From Bacillus sp. RO3 (GTDB lineage: Bacteria; Bacillota; Bacilli; Bacillales; Bacillaceae_B), in assembly GCF_012911895.1 (NCBI RefSeq), contig NZ_JAAXCV010000022.1:186001-250000 (forward strand): 64,000 nucleotides of DNA, written 5' to 3'. Below are positions 25,764 through 36,315 of this stretch, in pieces. The position numbers and the translations under genes were made by a program. Within the stretch, counting starts at the first letter, position 1; each line of letters opens with the position of its first letter. The notes beneath the pieces were generated by a model, which was not told where the DNA came from, did no database searches, and saw only the letters and a list, made by a program, of their open reading frames with translations.

Positions 25764-27242
25764 TTGGAAAGAGTCGATCTATTTAAAGACATTGCCGAAA
25801 GAACAGGCGGAGATATCTATTTAGGTGTGGTAGGAGCAGTTAGAACAGGAAAATCAACATTCATCAAGAAATTCATGGAACTTGTCGTCCTTCCTAATAT
25901 CGCAAGTGAGTCAGAAAGGGCAAGAGCACAGGATGAGCTGCCTCAGAGTGCAGCAGGCAGGACCATCATGACGACTGAACCGAAATTCGTACCAAATCAA
26001 GCCATTTCCGTTCACGTGGATGAGGGGCTGGAAGTGAATGTGAGATTGGTAGATTGTGTAGGATATACAGTCCCGGGTGCAAAAGGATATGAAGATGAAA
26101 ATGGGCCTAGGATGATCAATACACCATGGTATGAAGAGCCTATTCCGTTCCACGAAGCGGCCGAAATCGGGACCCGGAAAGTCATCCAGGAGCATTCCAC
26201 GATTGGGGTGGTTGTAACAACCGACGGCTCCATTGGGGAGATTGGAAGAGGGGACTATATTGAGGCAGAAGAAAGGGTCATCGAGGAACTGAAAGAAGTA
26301 GGTAAACCTTTTATCATGGTCATTAACTCAGCAAGACCTCATGCACCTGAGACAGAAGACTTGAGGGTGAAGCTTCAAGATAAGTATGACATTCCTGTGT
26401 TGGCCATGAGTGTAGAGAGCATGAGGGATTCAGATGTTCTCAATGTACTTAGAGAAGCTCTGTTTGAATTCCCTGTACTTGAAGTCAATGTCAATCTTCC
26501 AAGCTGGGTGATGGTATTAAAAGAAGAGCATTGGCTGAGACAAAACTATCAAGAAGCCGTGAAGGAAACGGTCAAAGATATTAAACGACTCCGGGACGTA
26601 GATCGTGTCGTCCATTTCTTCAGCGAGTTTGATCATATTGAACGTGCAGGTCTGGCCGGTATCGATATGGGTCAAGGTATTGCAGAAATCGACCTGTTTG
26701 CACCGGATGAACTATATGATGAAGTCCTGAAGGAAATCGTCGGGGTGGAAATCAGGGGGAAAGATCATCTCCTGGAATTAATGCAGGATTTCGCCCATGC
26801 GAAAGCGGAGTATGATCAAATCTCCGATGCTTTAAGGATGGTGAAGCAGACCGGATATGGCATTGCAGCCCCATCATTGAATGACATGAGCCTGGATGAA
26901 CCGGAAATCATCAGACAAGGGTCGAGATTCGGAGTCAGCTTAAAAGCTGTAGCTCCTTCCATACACATGATCAAGGTGGATGTACAGTCTAAGTTCGAAC
27001 CGATAATCGGTACGGAAAAACAGAGTGAAGAGCTGGTTCGATATTTAATGCAGGATTTCGAGGATGATCCGCTATCGATCTGGAACTCCGACATTTTCGG
27101 CAGAAGCTTAAGCTCCATCGTGAGAGAGGGAATACAAGCCAAGTTATCTTTAATGCCTGAAAATGCAAGATACAAACTGAAAGATACGTTAGAACGAATT
27201 ATCAATGAAGGATCGGGTGGATTGATCGCCATCATATTATAA
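25764..27242 (+). CDS. spoIVA: Spore morphogenetic ATPase SpoIVA
   Basis: A 492-residue protein that polymerises on the outer forespore membrane and forms the basement layer of the coat, using ATP. The Walker A motif GAVRTGKST is at about residues 23-31; DCVGYTVPGAKGYEDENGP is the switch-like block; the C-terminal end INEGSGGLIAIIL is the conserved membrane-contact tail. The TTG at 25764 follows GGGAGGGA and gives exactly the B. subtilis length, so the ATG five codons earlier is not used. Very highly conserved. Confidence 0.97.
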   Translation: MERVDLFKDIAERTGGDIYLGVVGAVRTGKSTFIKKFMELVVLPNIASESERARAQDELPQSAAGRTIMTTEPKFVPNQAISVHVDEGLEVNVRLVDCVGYTVPGAKGYEDENGPRMINTPWYEEPIPFHEAAEIGTRKVIQEHSTIGVVVTTDGSIGEIGRGDYIEAEERVIEELKEVGKPFIMVINSARPHAPETEDLRVKLQDKYDIPVLAMSVESMRDSDVLNVLREALFEFPVLEVNVNLPSWVMVLKEEHWLRQNYQEAVKETVKDIKRLRDVDRVVHFFSEFDHIERAGLAGIDMGQGIAEIDLFAPDELYDEVLKEIVGVEIRGKDHLLELMQDFAHAKAEYDQISDALRMVKQTGYGIAAPSLNDMSLDEPEIIRQGSRFGVSLKAVAPSIHMIKVDVQSKFEPIIGTEKQSEELVRYLMQDFEDDPLSIWNSDIFGRSLSSIVREGIQAKLSLMPENARYKLKDTLERIINEGSGGLIAIIL

Positions 27243-27250
27243 ACATTTTT

Positions 27251-27276
27251 GACCTTCCTAGGAAGGTCTTTTTTTT
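27251..27276 (+). terminator. Terminator of spoIVA
   Basis: The perfect palindrome GACCTTCCTAGGAAGGTC is followed by eight T. Confidence 0.85.
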
Positions 27277-27838
27277 GTGTGACTCCTTGATAGTTCCTAT
27301 TTTCACCTTTTTTCTATCAGAATTTTACATGGGGATACAAAGTATATAGGAATAGATTTACGGACGGAACGGGGAATTCCAGTGTAGTAGAAAGAGGCTG
27401 TAAGGTCTTGGTATATAAAGATTCAAGGGGTAAGGGTATAGATTGAAGACTGAACATCTAGGGTGAAATTTCTCTGTGCATGTTTAGGGGATAACAAGGT
27501 TGGGAAGAAGAAAGAGTAGCTGAAAAGGTATGAGTATAAGTTGCACGCTATAAAAAGAAATGATAGGTTGATTAGACAGCAGGAATATACGGTGTGGCGG
27601 GATTCTATTACATTTTTGTTTCAAAAAGAAAAGATTCCCATTATTTCTTGATTTATTCTTGCTAAGGGCAATCTATTGTGATAATCTTTTAACAGAATTG
27701 TTGTTGAATATTGATTCATCAACGTTTTCAAGCGATTTTTTCTACTCTTTATGTATAGAATTCGCTAAAGTTGTTTACTAATGATATTAAAGTAAATGAA
27801 TCATGACTGAGACATTTCCTTGGGAGGAGGTGAATGGC
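27277..27838. other. Long region upstream of hbs
   Basis: This 562-bp gap has no supported gene. Its first 300 bp are purine-rich on the plus strand and have stops in all frames. The last 200 bp are A+T-rich, with several partial promoter elements (for example GATAAT near 27680 and TATAGA near 27755) and an imperfect inverted repeat GTTGA/TCAAC at 27702-27722. hbs of B. subtilis has more than one promoter; I cannot place them here with confidence. Confidence 0.4.
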
Positions 27839-28111
27839 ATGAACAAGACAGAACTAATCAATGCTGTTGCAGAAGCTGCTGAGCTATCTAAGAAGGACGC
27901 TACTAAAGCGGTTGACGCTGTTTTCGATACAATTCAAGATTCACTTGCAAACGGTGATAAAGTACAATTAATCGGATTCGGTAACTTCGAAGTACGTGAG
28001 CGCGCAGCCCGTAAAGGTCGCAACCCACAAACAGGTGAAGAGATCGAAATCTCAGCTAGCAAAGTACCTGCTTTCAAACCAGGTAAAGCGCTTAAAGAAG
28101 CTGTAAAATAA
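27839..28111 (+). CDS. hbs: DNA-binding protein HU (HBsu)
   Basis: A 90-residue nucleoid protein. The sequence opens [20 protein letters not shown], carries [20 protein letters not shown], the DNA-bending arm with its conserved Pro, and ends [19 protein letters not shown] is essential in Bacillus and organises the chromosome. GGGAGGAGGTG precedes the ATG at 27839; the frame extends 12 codons upstream without support. It stands alone between spoIVA and folE, closed by its own terminator. Confidence 0.97.
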   Translation: MNKTELINAVAEAAELSKKDATKAVDAVFDTIQDSLANGDKVQLIGFGNFEVRERAARKGRNPQTGEEIEISASKVPAFKPGKALKEAVK

Positions 28112-28133
28112 TTACATACTTTGAGCGTTACGG

Positions 28134-28161
28134 AAGGGTCGCATTTATGCGGCCCTTTTTG
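28134..28161 (+). terminator. Terminator of hbs
   Basis: Stem AAGGGTCGCA/TGCGGCCCTT (one T-G pair) around TTTA is followed by T residues. Confidence 0.88.
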
Positions 28162-28380
28162 TATTTTCCCTCCTGTCGGATGTAATGGCTCAGTCCTTGA
28201 TTTAAAGTTTATAAGATAGTATGGGTTATTTTTTTGGTAATATGTAAGAAAGTTTCTACTTAACGGAGATTATCAACATTATTATAAAACTTCTAAAGCA
28301 CTAGTCTTTGATGACTTTATGGCCTTGTGCTAATATTAACAATGTTACTATTTCTTTAGTTATCTTAGGAGGAAAATATT

Positions 28381-28947
28381 ATGGCACAAGTCAATCATGG
28401 CCAAATAGAAGAAGCAGTTCGATTAATATTAGAAGCTATTGGAGAGAATCCTAATAGAGAAGGTTTATTAGATACGCCTAAACGAGTGGCGAAGATGTAC
28501 GCAGAAGTATTCTCGGGACTCGATCATGACCCGAAAGAATACTTTGAAACCATATTCAGTGAAGATCATGAAGAATTGGTACTTGTGAAGGATATTCCTT
28601 TCTATTCCATGTGCGAGCATCACCTTGTTCCTTTTTACGGGAAAGCACACGTCGCCTATATCCCGAGGGATGGTCGAGTGGCTGGTTTAAGTAAGCTTGC
28701 AAGAGCGGTAGAATCTGTTGCGAAGCGCCCTCAGTTGCAGGAAAGAATCACCTCGACGGTAGCAGACACGATCATGGAGACACTTGAACCGTATGGTGCA
28801 ATGGTCGTTGTAGAGGCAGAGCATATGTGCATGACCATGAGAGGTGTGAAGAAGCCTGGTTCAAGTACTGTGACAACGGCTGTGAGGGGCTCTTTCAAAG
28901 AAGACGCTCAGGCGAGAAGCGAAGTTCTTTCTTTTATCAAGAATTAG
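28381..28947 (+). CDS. folE: GTP cyclohydrolase I
   Basis: A 188-residue enzyme that opens the guanine ring of GTP to make 7,8-dihydroneopterin triphosphate for folate. The zinc and active-site blocks are present: [20 protein letters not shown] (Cys and His ligands), [19 protein letters not shown] and [14 protein letters not shown] with the second zinc Cys. AGGAGGAAAA precedes the ATG. It is followed 9 bp later by mtrB, the same pairing as mtrA-mtrB in B. subtilis. Confidence 0.96.
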   Translation: MAQVNHGQIEEAVRLILEAIGENPNREGLLDTPKRVAKMYAEVFSGLDHDPKEYFETIFSEDHEELVLVKDIPFYSMCEHHLVPFYGKAHVAYIPRDGRVAGLSKLARAVESVAKRPQLQERITSTVADTIMETLEPYGAMVVVEAEHMCMTMRGVKKPGSSTVTTAVRGSFKEDAQARSEVLSFIKN

Positions 28948-28956
28948 GAGTGGCTA

Positions 28957-29181
28957 ATGATGAACTCAAACGATTATATTGTCATTAAAGCAATTGAAGA
29001 CGGTGTGAATGTGATCGGTCTTACCAGAGGGACAGATACCCGATTTCATCATTCAGAGAAGCTTGACAAGGGAGAGGTGATGATCGCACAGTTCACTGAT
29101 CATACGTCTGCGATCAAAGTAAGAGGGAAAGCAACGATCGTCACTAGCTACGGTGAAGTGGAAAGTGATAATAAGAAATAA
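28957..29181 (+). CDS. mtrB: trp RNA-binding attenuation protein TRAP
   Basis: A 74-residue subunit of the 11-mer ring that binds tryptophan and then wraps RNA with repeated GAG/UAG triplets, stopping trp gene expression. The core is nearly identical to B. subtilis [44 protein letters not shown], including the Lys and Arg residues that contact RNA and the Thr/Gly/His tryptophan pocket. Coupled behind folE with GGAG upstream. Its classical target, the trp operon, is absent from the usual site in this window. Confidence 0.96.
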   Translation: MMNSNDYIVIKAIEDGVNVIGLTRGTDTRFHHSEKLDKGEVMIAQFTDHTSAIKVRGKATIVTSYGEVESDNKK

Positions 29182-29213
29182 TTCTCTAGCCGGTAAGGGT
29201 AGGGGGATCGGGT

Positions 29214-29256
29214 GGGACGGACCTAGAAGAGTGAAGCTTCTTGGTCGTCCCCTTTG
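29214..29256 (+). terminator. Probable terminator of folE-mtrB
   Basis: GGGACG(G)ACC..AGAAG pairs with CTTCTTGGTCGTCCC with one bulged G and one mismatch; a weak T tract (CTTTGTT) follows. Confidence 0.6.
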
Positions 29257-29372
29257 TTATAGTCAGCCATATATAGGGGAAGACTCGTTCCCTATTGTGG
29301 GGATTTTTATGGTATAATATCTAATGCTGAAATTTTTAGACTGATACATAGTAGAAATGGGGATTAAAGGGT

Positions 29373-30206
29373 ATGAAATTCATTGATTGTAACCATCAAG
29401 CGAATATCATTCATCAATACATAGAAGAGCAGTTGCATCACTCTTACCTTAAGGAGTACATCGATCAACCGTATATCGATCGTGACCGGATTTATTTTCT
29501 GCTCATGCCTTTCATTAGTGAAGGGCGGACCGTGAATGAAGAAGTGATTCAGTGGATTTCGACTGCCATGTTATTGCAGATAGCCCTAGATACCCATGAA
29601 AAGGTTACAACCTCTGATCGCGATTCCTTGAAGGAAAGGCAGCTGACGGTACTTGCAGGAGTATACTTCAGCAGCCTGTATTATAAGATTCTCGCACAGT
29701 CAAATGATGTAGACCTGATAGCATATTTAGCGAAAGCGATTAAAGAAATAAACGAAAGCAAGATCTCTATATATAAAGAGGAGCACGAAAACTTCGAAGA
29801 TCTGATACATCGCGTGAAGATAAGGGAATCAGCGATCGTTTCCAATTTTTTTCATTTCTTTAAGGACGATAAATGGATTGGGATTGTTGAAGATGCCCTC
29901 CTTTACAAGAAGCTTGTTCAGGAGAAGATCAGCCTGAAGCATTCAGAGATAACGAGTTTTATCAAGGCTCTATCCACTTTAACGATACATTCCGATGAGG
30001 ATAGCCCGGCGCTACTTTCAAAAAAAGACGAGACCAGTCATCTGCTTTCAAAAATAGATGGAATTATTGAAGTGACGAGGAAGTCGATTCAAAGTCAGTT
30101 AGAGAACATCGAACCTGTCACCCCCTATTTTAAAAAGCTGATTGTTGAGCTGTTGCCTTTTACAGAGCCAGAACCAATGACGAAACTATACGCGGAAGAA
30201 GGGTAA
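29373..30206 (+). CDS. hepS: Heptaprenyl diphosphate synthase component I
   Basis: A 277-residue helical protein, the small regulatory subunit (HepS/HepA) of the enzyme that makes the C35 side chain of menaquinone-7. It has no DDxxD catalytic motif, as expected for component I. The match is by its place before menG and hepT, by length, and by blocks such as [20 protein letters not shown] and [16 protein letters not shown] that are typical of the family. A purine-rich AAAGGG lies just upstream of the ATG. It works with HepT encoded 0.7 kb downstream. Confidence 0.88.
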   Translation: MKFIDCNHQANIIHQYIEEQLHHSYLKEYIDQPYIDRDRIYFLLMPFISEGRTVNEEVIQWISTAMLLQIALDTHEKVTTSDRDSLKERQLTVLAGVYFSSLYYKILAQSNDVDLIAYLAKAIKEINESKISIYKEEHENFEDLIHRVKIRESAIVSNFFHFFKDDKWIGIVEDALLYKKLVQEKISLKHSEITSFIKALSTLTIHSDEDSPALLSKKDETSHLLSKIDGIIEVTRKSIQSQLENIEPVTPYFKKLIVELLPFTEPEPMTKLYAEEG

Positions 30207-30211
30207 ACGAC

Positions 30212-30913
30212 ATGCAGGAGTCAAAAGAACAAAAGGTCCATGGGGTTTTTGAAAAGATTTATTCCAATTATGATAAAATGAACTCGGTAATCAGTTTCCA
30301 ACAGCATAAAAAGTGGAGAAAAGAGACCATGAAACATATGGATGTGAAGCCTGGTTCTAATGCTCTTGATGTTTGTTGCGGTACGGGGGATTGGACACTG
30401 GCCCTGGGTGAAAAAGTTGGTGAATCAGGTAGAGTAGTAGGTCTTGATTTCAGTCAAAACATGCTCTCTATCGGTGAAGAAAAGGTAAAGCAGTCCCACT
30501 TGAATAACATCGAACTGATCCATGGAAATGCCATGCAGCTACCGTTTGATGATAACACCTTTGACTATGTCACCATAGGCTTCGGTTTGCGTAATGTCCC
30601 TGACTATCTCCACGTATTAAAGGAAATGAACCGAGTGGTGAAGCCTGGGGGCATGGCGGTTTGCCTTGAAACTTCCCAGCCGACCATGTTGGGATTTAAA
30701 CAGCTTTATTACGCATACTTTAGATTCGTGATGCCCTTGTTCGGAAAGGTTTTTGCCAAGAGCTTCAATGAATATTCATGGCTTCAGGAATCTGCAAGGG
30801 ATTTTCCGGGAATGAAGGAGCTTGCAAGGATGTTTGAAGAAGCCGGCTTTAAGGATATTCACATAAAGCCTTTCAGCGGCGGGGTTGCCGCTATGCATTC
30901 CGGCAGAAAGTAA
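30212..30913 (+). CDS. menG: Demethylmenaquinone methyltransferase (MenG/MenH/UbiE)
   Basis: A 233-residue SAM-dependent methyltransferase that makes the last step of menaquinone synthesis. Motif I is [14 protein letters not shown] near residue 50; [23 protein letters not shown] is the UbiE signature region, and the end [10 protein letters not shown] is conserved. It begins 5 bp after hepS and is followed by hepT, giving the classic hepS-menG-hepT operon. In B. subtilis literature it is called menH or menG. GAAGAAGGG lies upstream. Confidence 0.95.
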   Translation: MQESKEQKVHGVFEKIYSNYDKMNSVISFQQHKKWRKETMKHMDVKPGSNALDVCCGTGDWTLALGEKVGESGRVVGLDFSQNMLSIGEEKVKQSHLNNIELIHGNAMQLPFDDNTFDYVTIGFGLRNVPDYLHVLKEMNRVVKPGGMAVCLETSQPTMLGFKQLYYAYFRFVMPLFGKVFAKSFNEYSWLQESARDFPGMKELARMFEEAGFKDIHIKPFSGGVAAMHSGRK

Positions 30914-30940
30914 GAAATTCGTAAATTAGGTGGAAAAACT

Positions 30941-31903
30941 ATGAAGCTAAACAGGATGTATTCGTTTCTGAAAACGGATATAGATGAAATTGAAAAGGAA
31001 CTGGAAGTAGCGATTGAGTCGGAATCCCAACTTTTAAAAGAGGCATCCCTTCACCTTCTCCAGGCTGGCGGGAAGAGAATCCGTCCGGTCTTTGTCCTGC
31101 TGTCTGCAAAGTTTGGACAATATGATATTAACACCGTGAAAAATGTGGCAGTCGCCCTGGAACTGATGCACATGGCTTCCCTGGTGCATGATGATGTCAT
31201 CGATGATGCCGAGCTTAGAAGGGGGAAACCCACTATTAAAGCACAGTGGGATAATCGCATTGCCATGTACACTGGAGATTATATTTTTGCGAGAGCCCTT
31301 GAGTATATGACCCATATAAAAGTCCCTGAAGCACATCAAATTTTGTCGCATACTCTAGTGGAGTTGTGTAAGGGAGAAATTGCCCAAATTGAAGATAAGT
31401 ATAGATTTGATCAGAATTTGCGGAATTATCTCCTGAGAATAAAAAGGAAAACCGCTTTACTGATCGCAGTAAGCTGCCAGCTGGGGGCCATTTCATCCGG
31501 TGCGCCTAAAGAAATTCACCGACGTCTGTACCGCTTTGGTTATAATGTGGGAATGAGCTTTCAAATCACCGATGATATATTAGATCTAACTGCGAGTGAG
31601 GAAGATCTGGGGAAACCAGCAGGAAGTGATTTATGGCAGGGGAACATCACCCTTCCGATTTTATATGCCATGGAGGATCCGGCTTTAAAGTCGAAAATAG
31701 AACAAGTCACTGAGTATACAACACCTGATGAAATGAAAGAAGTCATTTCGTCCATCCTGGCAACCGACGCGATTGAACGGTCCCATAAGCTTAGTAGAAT
31801 GTACTTGGATAGAGCACTGAAAGATCTGGAACACCTTCCTTATAACAGGGTGAAGAAAACCCTTAAAAATATCGCGAACTTTATAGGCAAGAGAAAATAT
31901 TAA
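30941..31903 (+). CDS. hepT: Heptaprenyl diphosphate synthase component II
   Basis: A 320-residue trans-prenyltransferase, the catalytic subunit. Both Asp-rich motifs are intact: LVHDDVIDDAELRRGKP (first, about residues 84-90) and ITDDILD (second, near residue 210), which bind Mg and the allylic and homoallylic diphosphates. GGKRIRP near residue 44 is also conserved. It extends farnesyl diphosphate to heptaprenyl diphosphate with HepS. AGGTGG lies 9 bp before the ATG, and it is 27 bp after menG. Confidence 0.95.
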   Translation: MKLNRMYSFLKTDIDEIEKELEVAIESESQLLKEASLHLLQAGGKRIRPVFVLLSAKFGQYDINTVKNVAVALELMHMASLVHDDVIDDAELRRGKPTIKAQWDNRIAMYTGDYIFARALEYMTHIKVPEAHQILSHTLVELCKGEIAQIEDKYRFDQNLRNYLLRIKRKTALLIAVSCQLGAISSGAPKEIHRRLYRFGYNVGMSFQITDDILDLTASEEDLGKPAGSDLWQGNITLPILYAMEDPALKSKIEQVTEYTTPDEMKEVISSILATDAIERSHKLSRMYLDRALKDLEHLPYNRVKKTLKNIANFIGKRKY

Positions 31904-31923
31904 GAAAATTTAAAATGGAAACG

Positions 31924-31952
31924 TTGCCAAAACCCCCAATCAGTGTTACTAT
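31924..31952 (+). promoter_or_regulatory. Putative sigma-A promoter of ndk
   Basis: TTGCCA (31924-31929), 17 bp, TACTAT (31947-31952). It lies 54 bp before the ndk start in the gap after hepT. Confidence 0.5.
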
Positions 31953-32005
31953 TTTCGTGGGATGTCCCTGGGACTTCCATACATACATATTTAGGAGTGG
32001 GGAAG

Positions 32006-32452
32006 ATGGAAAAGACATTTTTAATGGTAAAGCCTGACGGCGTACAAAGAGGGTTAATCGGTGATATCGTATCACGATTTGAAAGAAAAGGTTTTCAATT
32101 AGTCGGTGCGAAGCTTATGAGCATTTCAAATGAACTTGCTGAAGAACACTATGGTGAGCATAAGGAAAGACCATTCTTTGGTGAACTTGTTGACTTTATC
32201 ACTTCCGGGCCTGTATTTGCAATGGTTTGGCAAGGTGAGAACGTTATCACGACAGCTCGTGGGATGATGGGTGCTACAAATCCTAAAGATGCTGCTCTTG
32301 GAACAATCCGCGGAGATTATGGTCTTACAGTCGGTAAGAATATCATCCACGGATCTGACTCTGCTGAAAGCGCTGTAAGAGAGATCGGCTTATTTTTCAA
32401 AGAGGAAGAACTGGTTGAATATTCTAAGTTAATGAACGAGTGGGTATACTGA
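32006..32452 (+). CDS. ndk: Nucleoside diphosphate kinase
   Basis: A 148-residue enzyme that balances nucleoside triphosphate pools by moving phosphate through an active-site His. The block [12 protein letters not shown] contains that His (near residue 115). The N-terminus [19 protein letters not shown] is typical. AGGAGTGGGG precedes the ATG at 32006; the longer frame to 31943 runs through the promoter. Standard place between hepT and cheR. Confidence 0.97.
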   Translation: MEKTFLMVKPDGVQRGLIGDIVSRFERKGFQLVGAKLMSISNELAEEHYGEHKERPFFGELVDFITSGPVFAMVWQGENVITTARGMMGATNPKDAALGTIRGDYGLTVGKNIIHGSDSAESAVREIGLFFKEEELVEYSKLMNEWVY

Positions 32453-32476
32453 TTCTGCCTTTCGTTTCTTATTAAG

Positions 32477-32508
32477 GAGCAAGTCGTTTAAGGGCGGCTT
32501 GCTCTTTT
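32477..32508 (+). terminator. Terminator of ndk
   Basis: Stem GAGCAAGTCG/CGGCTTGCTC (one T-G pair) with an 8-nt loop is followed by TTTTCT. Confidence 0.78.
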
Positions 32509-32560
32509 CTGTGGAATGAAATTTAACTTTTCTTTTAATTGTTCGATATACATAATATAG

Positions 32561-33373
<813 letters not shown>

Positions 33374-33585
33374 ACATGGCGGTGTCGATCTGCATATATT
33401 GGGTGACTGTTTATTTCCTAAGTTGGATGAAGGAGTACAGACCTTACAATATGACAGATTCACATCGCTTTTTCATTTGCAGAAATAAGATTATTAGAAA
33501 ATTTTAAACGTAAGGACTAGGAAAGAATATAAACTCTATGTTATATTGGTACATAATTCTTTAACGAGTTGAAGGGGGAAAGTAA

Positions 33586-34758
33586 ATGAGATACTTAACA
33601 TCAGGAGAATCACATGGACCACAGTTAACAACCATCATTGAAGGGCTTCCGGCAGGAATGCCGTTAGAGGCAGAAGACATAAACGAGAATCTTGCTAGAA
33701 GGCAAAAAGGCCATGGCCGTGGACGGAGAATGCAAATCGAAAAGGACCGCGCGTCGATTGTTGGAGGGGTAAGACACGGTCATACTCTAGGCTCTCCATT
33801 AGGGCTTGTTGTGGAGAATAAGGACTGGACACACTGGACGAAGGTAATGGGAATTGAACCTCTTGAGGATGGCGGTGAAGATGAGGTCAAGAGAAAGATT
33901 TCAAGACCGAGACCTGGTCACGCCGATCTTGTAGGCGGAATGAAATATGGACACAGGGACCTGAGGAACGTACTTGAGAGATCATCTGCAAGAGAAACCA
34001 CTGTAAGGGTTGCCGCAGGTGCCGTAGCAAAGAAGCTTTTAAAGTTATTGGGTATTGAAGTCGTTGGGCATGTTCTGGAAATAGGTGGAGTTAAAGCTGA
34101 GAAGCTGCAATATGATTCTATTGAGGAGCTTAGAGATATTACTGAGGAATCTCCTGTAAGGTGCCTGGATCAAGATGCTGCACAAAAAATGATGAACTTG
34201 ATCGATGAAGCCAAGCAAAATGGGGATTCTATCGGCGGCGTAGTGGAAGTGATTGTAGAAGGGATGCCGTCAGGGATTGGAAGTTATGTCCATTATGACC
34301 GTAAGCTCGATGCGAAGATTGCCATGGCGGTCATGAGTATCAATGCATTCAAAGGCGTCGAATTCGGTTTAGGTTTCGAAATGGCGAGAAAACCTGGAAG
34401 TGAGGTCCATGATGAAATTGCATGGAGTGAAGAGAAGGGGTACTACCGGAAAACCAATCGTCTAGGAGGGTTTGAAGGGGGCATGACAACTGGCATGCCG
34501 ATTCGTGTCAAAGGTGTCATGAAGCCGATCCCTACCCTGTATAAACCGCTGCAGAGTGTGGATATCGAAACGAAGGAACCTTTCAAAGCCAGCATCGAGA
34601 GATCGGATAGCTGTGCGGTGCCTGCTGCAAGCGTGGTAGCAGAAGCTGTCGTCGCCTGGGAGCTTGCCTCTGCCATCGTGGAACAATTCAATAGTGATCA
34701 ATTTAAGAAGCTTCAAGAAGACATCGACAGACAACGTCAAGAGTCAAAGGAGTACTGA
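33586..34758 (+). CDS. aroF: Chorismate synthase
   Basis: A 390-residue FMN-dependent enzyme that makes chorismate from 5-enolpyruvylshikimate-3-phosphate. The three family signatures are visible: GESHGPQL near residue 7, [28 protein letters not shown] (read in part, about 110-137), and [15 protein letters not shown] near the end. Named aroF in B. subtilis (aroC elsewhere). GAAGGGGGAA precedes the ATG. First gene of the aroF-aroB-aroH-hisC-tyrA-aroE series. Confidence 0.97.
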   Translation: MRYLTSGESHGPQLTTIIEGLPAGMPLEAEDINENLARRQKGHGRGRRMQIEKDRASIVGGVRHGHTLGSPLGLVVENKDWTHWTKVMGIEPLEDGGEDEVKRKISRPRPGHADLVGGMKYGHRDLRNVLERSSARETTVRVAAGAVAKKLLKLLGIEVVGHVLEIGGVKAEKLQYDSIEELRDITEESPVRCLDQDAAQKMMNLIDEAKQNGDSIGGVVEVIVEGMPSGIGSYVHYDRKLDAKIAMAVMSINAFKGVEFGLGFEMARKPGSEVHDEIAWSEEKGYYRKTNRLGGFEGGMTTGMPIRVKGVMKPIPTLYKPLQSVDIETKEPFKASIERSDSCAVPAASVVAEAVVAWELASAIVEQFNSDQFKKLQEDIDRQRQESKEY

Positions 34759-34762
34759 TGAA

Positions 34763-35845
34763 ATGAAACAGGTAACCATTCAAACCGCTTCAAAAACATA
34801 TGAAGTGAAAATTGGAGTGGGGATGACGGATAACATTGTTTCGTTTATAAAGGAGTCTTATCCCAGGGTATCCAAGGTATGGATCATTGCTGATGGGGAC
34901 GTATACAAGCTTCACGGAGAAAAGCTCACGGTTGATTTAAGTCAATCCTTTGAAGTCATCACATTTAAGGCACCTAAAGGGGAAAGAGCAAAGAGCTTCA
35001 CGGTCTATGAAGAAGCCATTACACACGGACTTCAAAACCATGTGGACCGCCAGTCCCTTGTGATTGCTTTCGGGGGAGGTGCCATTGGGGATCTTGCCGG
35101 TTTCATCGCATCCACCTATATGAGAGGGATCCCTTTCATCAGTGTGCCGACTACGATCCTTGCTCATGACAGTGCAGTCGGAGGGAAAGTGGCTATCAAT
35201 CATCCACTGGGAAAGAACATGGTAGGGCAATTTTATCAGCCTGATGGGGTGTTCTTCGATTTAGACTATTTTGTCACGTTGCCTAAGACAGAGGTCCTTT
35301 CGGGATTTGCTGAAGTGATCAAGCACGCCTTCTTATCCAATCGGGGCTTCCTGAACGAATTGAGAGATTCTTTTCATTCCCCTGAAAAGCTGGATAAGAC
35401 GTTCTTGACGGACTGCCTGATAAAAGGGATCCAGGTGAAAGGGAACATTGTATCAAAGGATGAGAGGGAGTCCAATATCCGTGCCTTTCTAAACTTTGGT
35501 CATACGTATGGACACGCTATTGAAAGTGCCAGCGGATACGGGAATCGAACTCACGGTGAATCGGTGATGATTGGTATGATCTTTGCATTGTATTTAAGTG
35601 AAGCGTATTCTCCATTTTCATTCGATTTACAGGAGTTTACAGAATGGGTCACGTCACTTGGCTACAATTTGAAAGTTCCATCTCACCTCACTTTTGAGAT
35701 GCTCTATGAGGGAATGCAGCATGATAAAAAGTCACAAAATGGAAATCCGGTTTTTGTGTTATTGAAGGAAATAGGGGATCCTTATTTGGTCAATGTATCA
35801 ATAGAGGATTTAAGACGTGCGGACGAGTATATCCGTCAGTTATAA
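34763..35845 (+). CDS. aroB: 3-dehydroquinate synthase
   Basis: A 360-residue NAD- and Zn-dependent enzyme, second step of the shikimate route. The glycine-rich region FGGGAIGDLAGFIASTYMRG (near residue 100) and zinc ligands in GFAEVIKHAF, NFGHTYGHAIE and THGESVMIGM are present. The ATG at 34763 overlaps no gene but lies 4 bp after the aroF stop; AAAGGAG is upstream. A longer open frame reaches back into aroF and is not used. Confidence 0.96.
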   Translation: MKQVTIQTASKTYEVKIGVGMTDNIVSFIKESYPRVSKVWIIADGDVYKLHGEKLTVDLSQSFEVITFKAPKGERAKSFTVYEEAITHGLQNHVDRQSLVIAFGGGAIGDLAGFIASTYMRGIPFISVPTTILAHDSAVGGKVAINHPLGKNMVGQFYQPDGVFFDLDYFVTLPKTEVLSGFAEVIKHAFLSNRGFLNELRDSFHSPEKLDKTFLTDCLIKGIQVKGNIVSKDERESNIRAFLNFGHTYGHAIESASGYGNRTHGESVMIGMIFALYLSEAYSPFSFDLQEFTEWVTSLGYNLKVPSHLTFEMLYEGMQHDKKSQNGNPVFVLLKEIGDPYLVNVSIEDLRRADEYIRQL

Positions 35846-35915
35846 ATTTAGACCTTAATGGAAATCGATTGAAAAAAAGTAGAGAAGAATGACAGGGGAA
35901 AAGGAGAGTGGAAGA

Positions 35916-36281
35916 ATGATCAGGGGAATTCGAGGCGCCACTACAACAGATAGTGATAATGAAAAGGAAGTTCTCCTTTCGACTGAAAGTCTCTTAAAAG
36001 AAATGATTTTACATAATGGGATTGTCCCAGATGACGTGGCATCTGTATTTATTTCCGCAACAAGTGACATCACCAGCGTATTTCCCGCTAAAGCATTAAG
36101 GAATCTGACGGACTGGAAACATGTTCCTGTCATGTGTATGCAGGAGCTTGATGTCCCGCATGGCTTGCCTTTCTGCATAAGGGTGATGATACACTATAAT
36201 ACTTCAACACCTCAAAAGGATATCCAACATATCTATATGAAAAATGCGGTCAGTTTACGCCCTGACTTAAAAAATAGTTAG
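35916..36281 (+). CDS. aroH: Chorismate mutase, AroH type
   Basis: A 121-residue monofunctional chorismate mutase of the trimeric AroH fold, converting chorismate to prephenate. MIRGIRGATTT holds the N-terminal active-site Arg, MCMQELDV the Glu, and CIRVMIHYNT the Arg that contacts substrate; YMKNAVSLRPDL is the family end. AAGGAGAG precedes the ATG at 35916. The next gene, hisC, starts only 34 bp after its stop, whereas in B. subtilis six trp genes lie in this gap. Confidence 0.95.
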   Translation: MIRGIRGATTTDSDNEKEVLLSTESLLKEMILHNGIVPDDVASVFISATSDITSVFPAKALRNLTDWKHVPVMCMQELDVPHGLPFCIRVMIHYNTSTPQKDIQHIYMKNAVSLRPDLKNS

Positions 36282-36315
36282 CCTCTTTTTAATGAAACCT
36301 GAAAGGAAGTTAAAT

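Noticed and set aside
27360-27560. GAG/TAG-rich stretch as a TRAP-binding array
   Set aside because: Triplets occur singly or in twos and threes without the regular 2-3-nt spacing over eleven repeats.
33383-33514. Short plus-strand frame after cheR beginning MAVSICIYW
   Set aside because: No ribosome binding site, no known family, and it lies in the A+T-rich gap before aroF.
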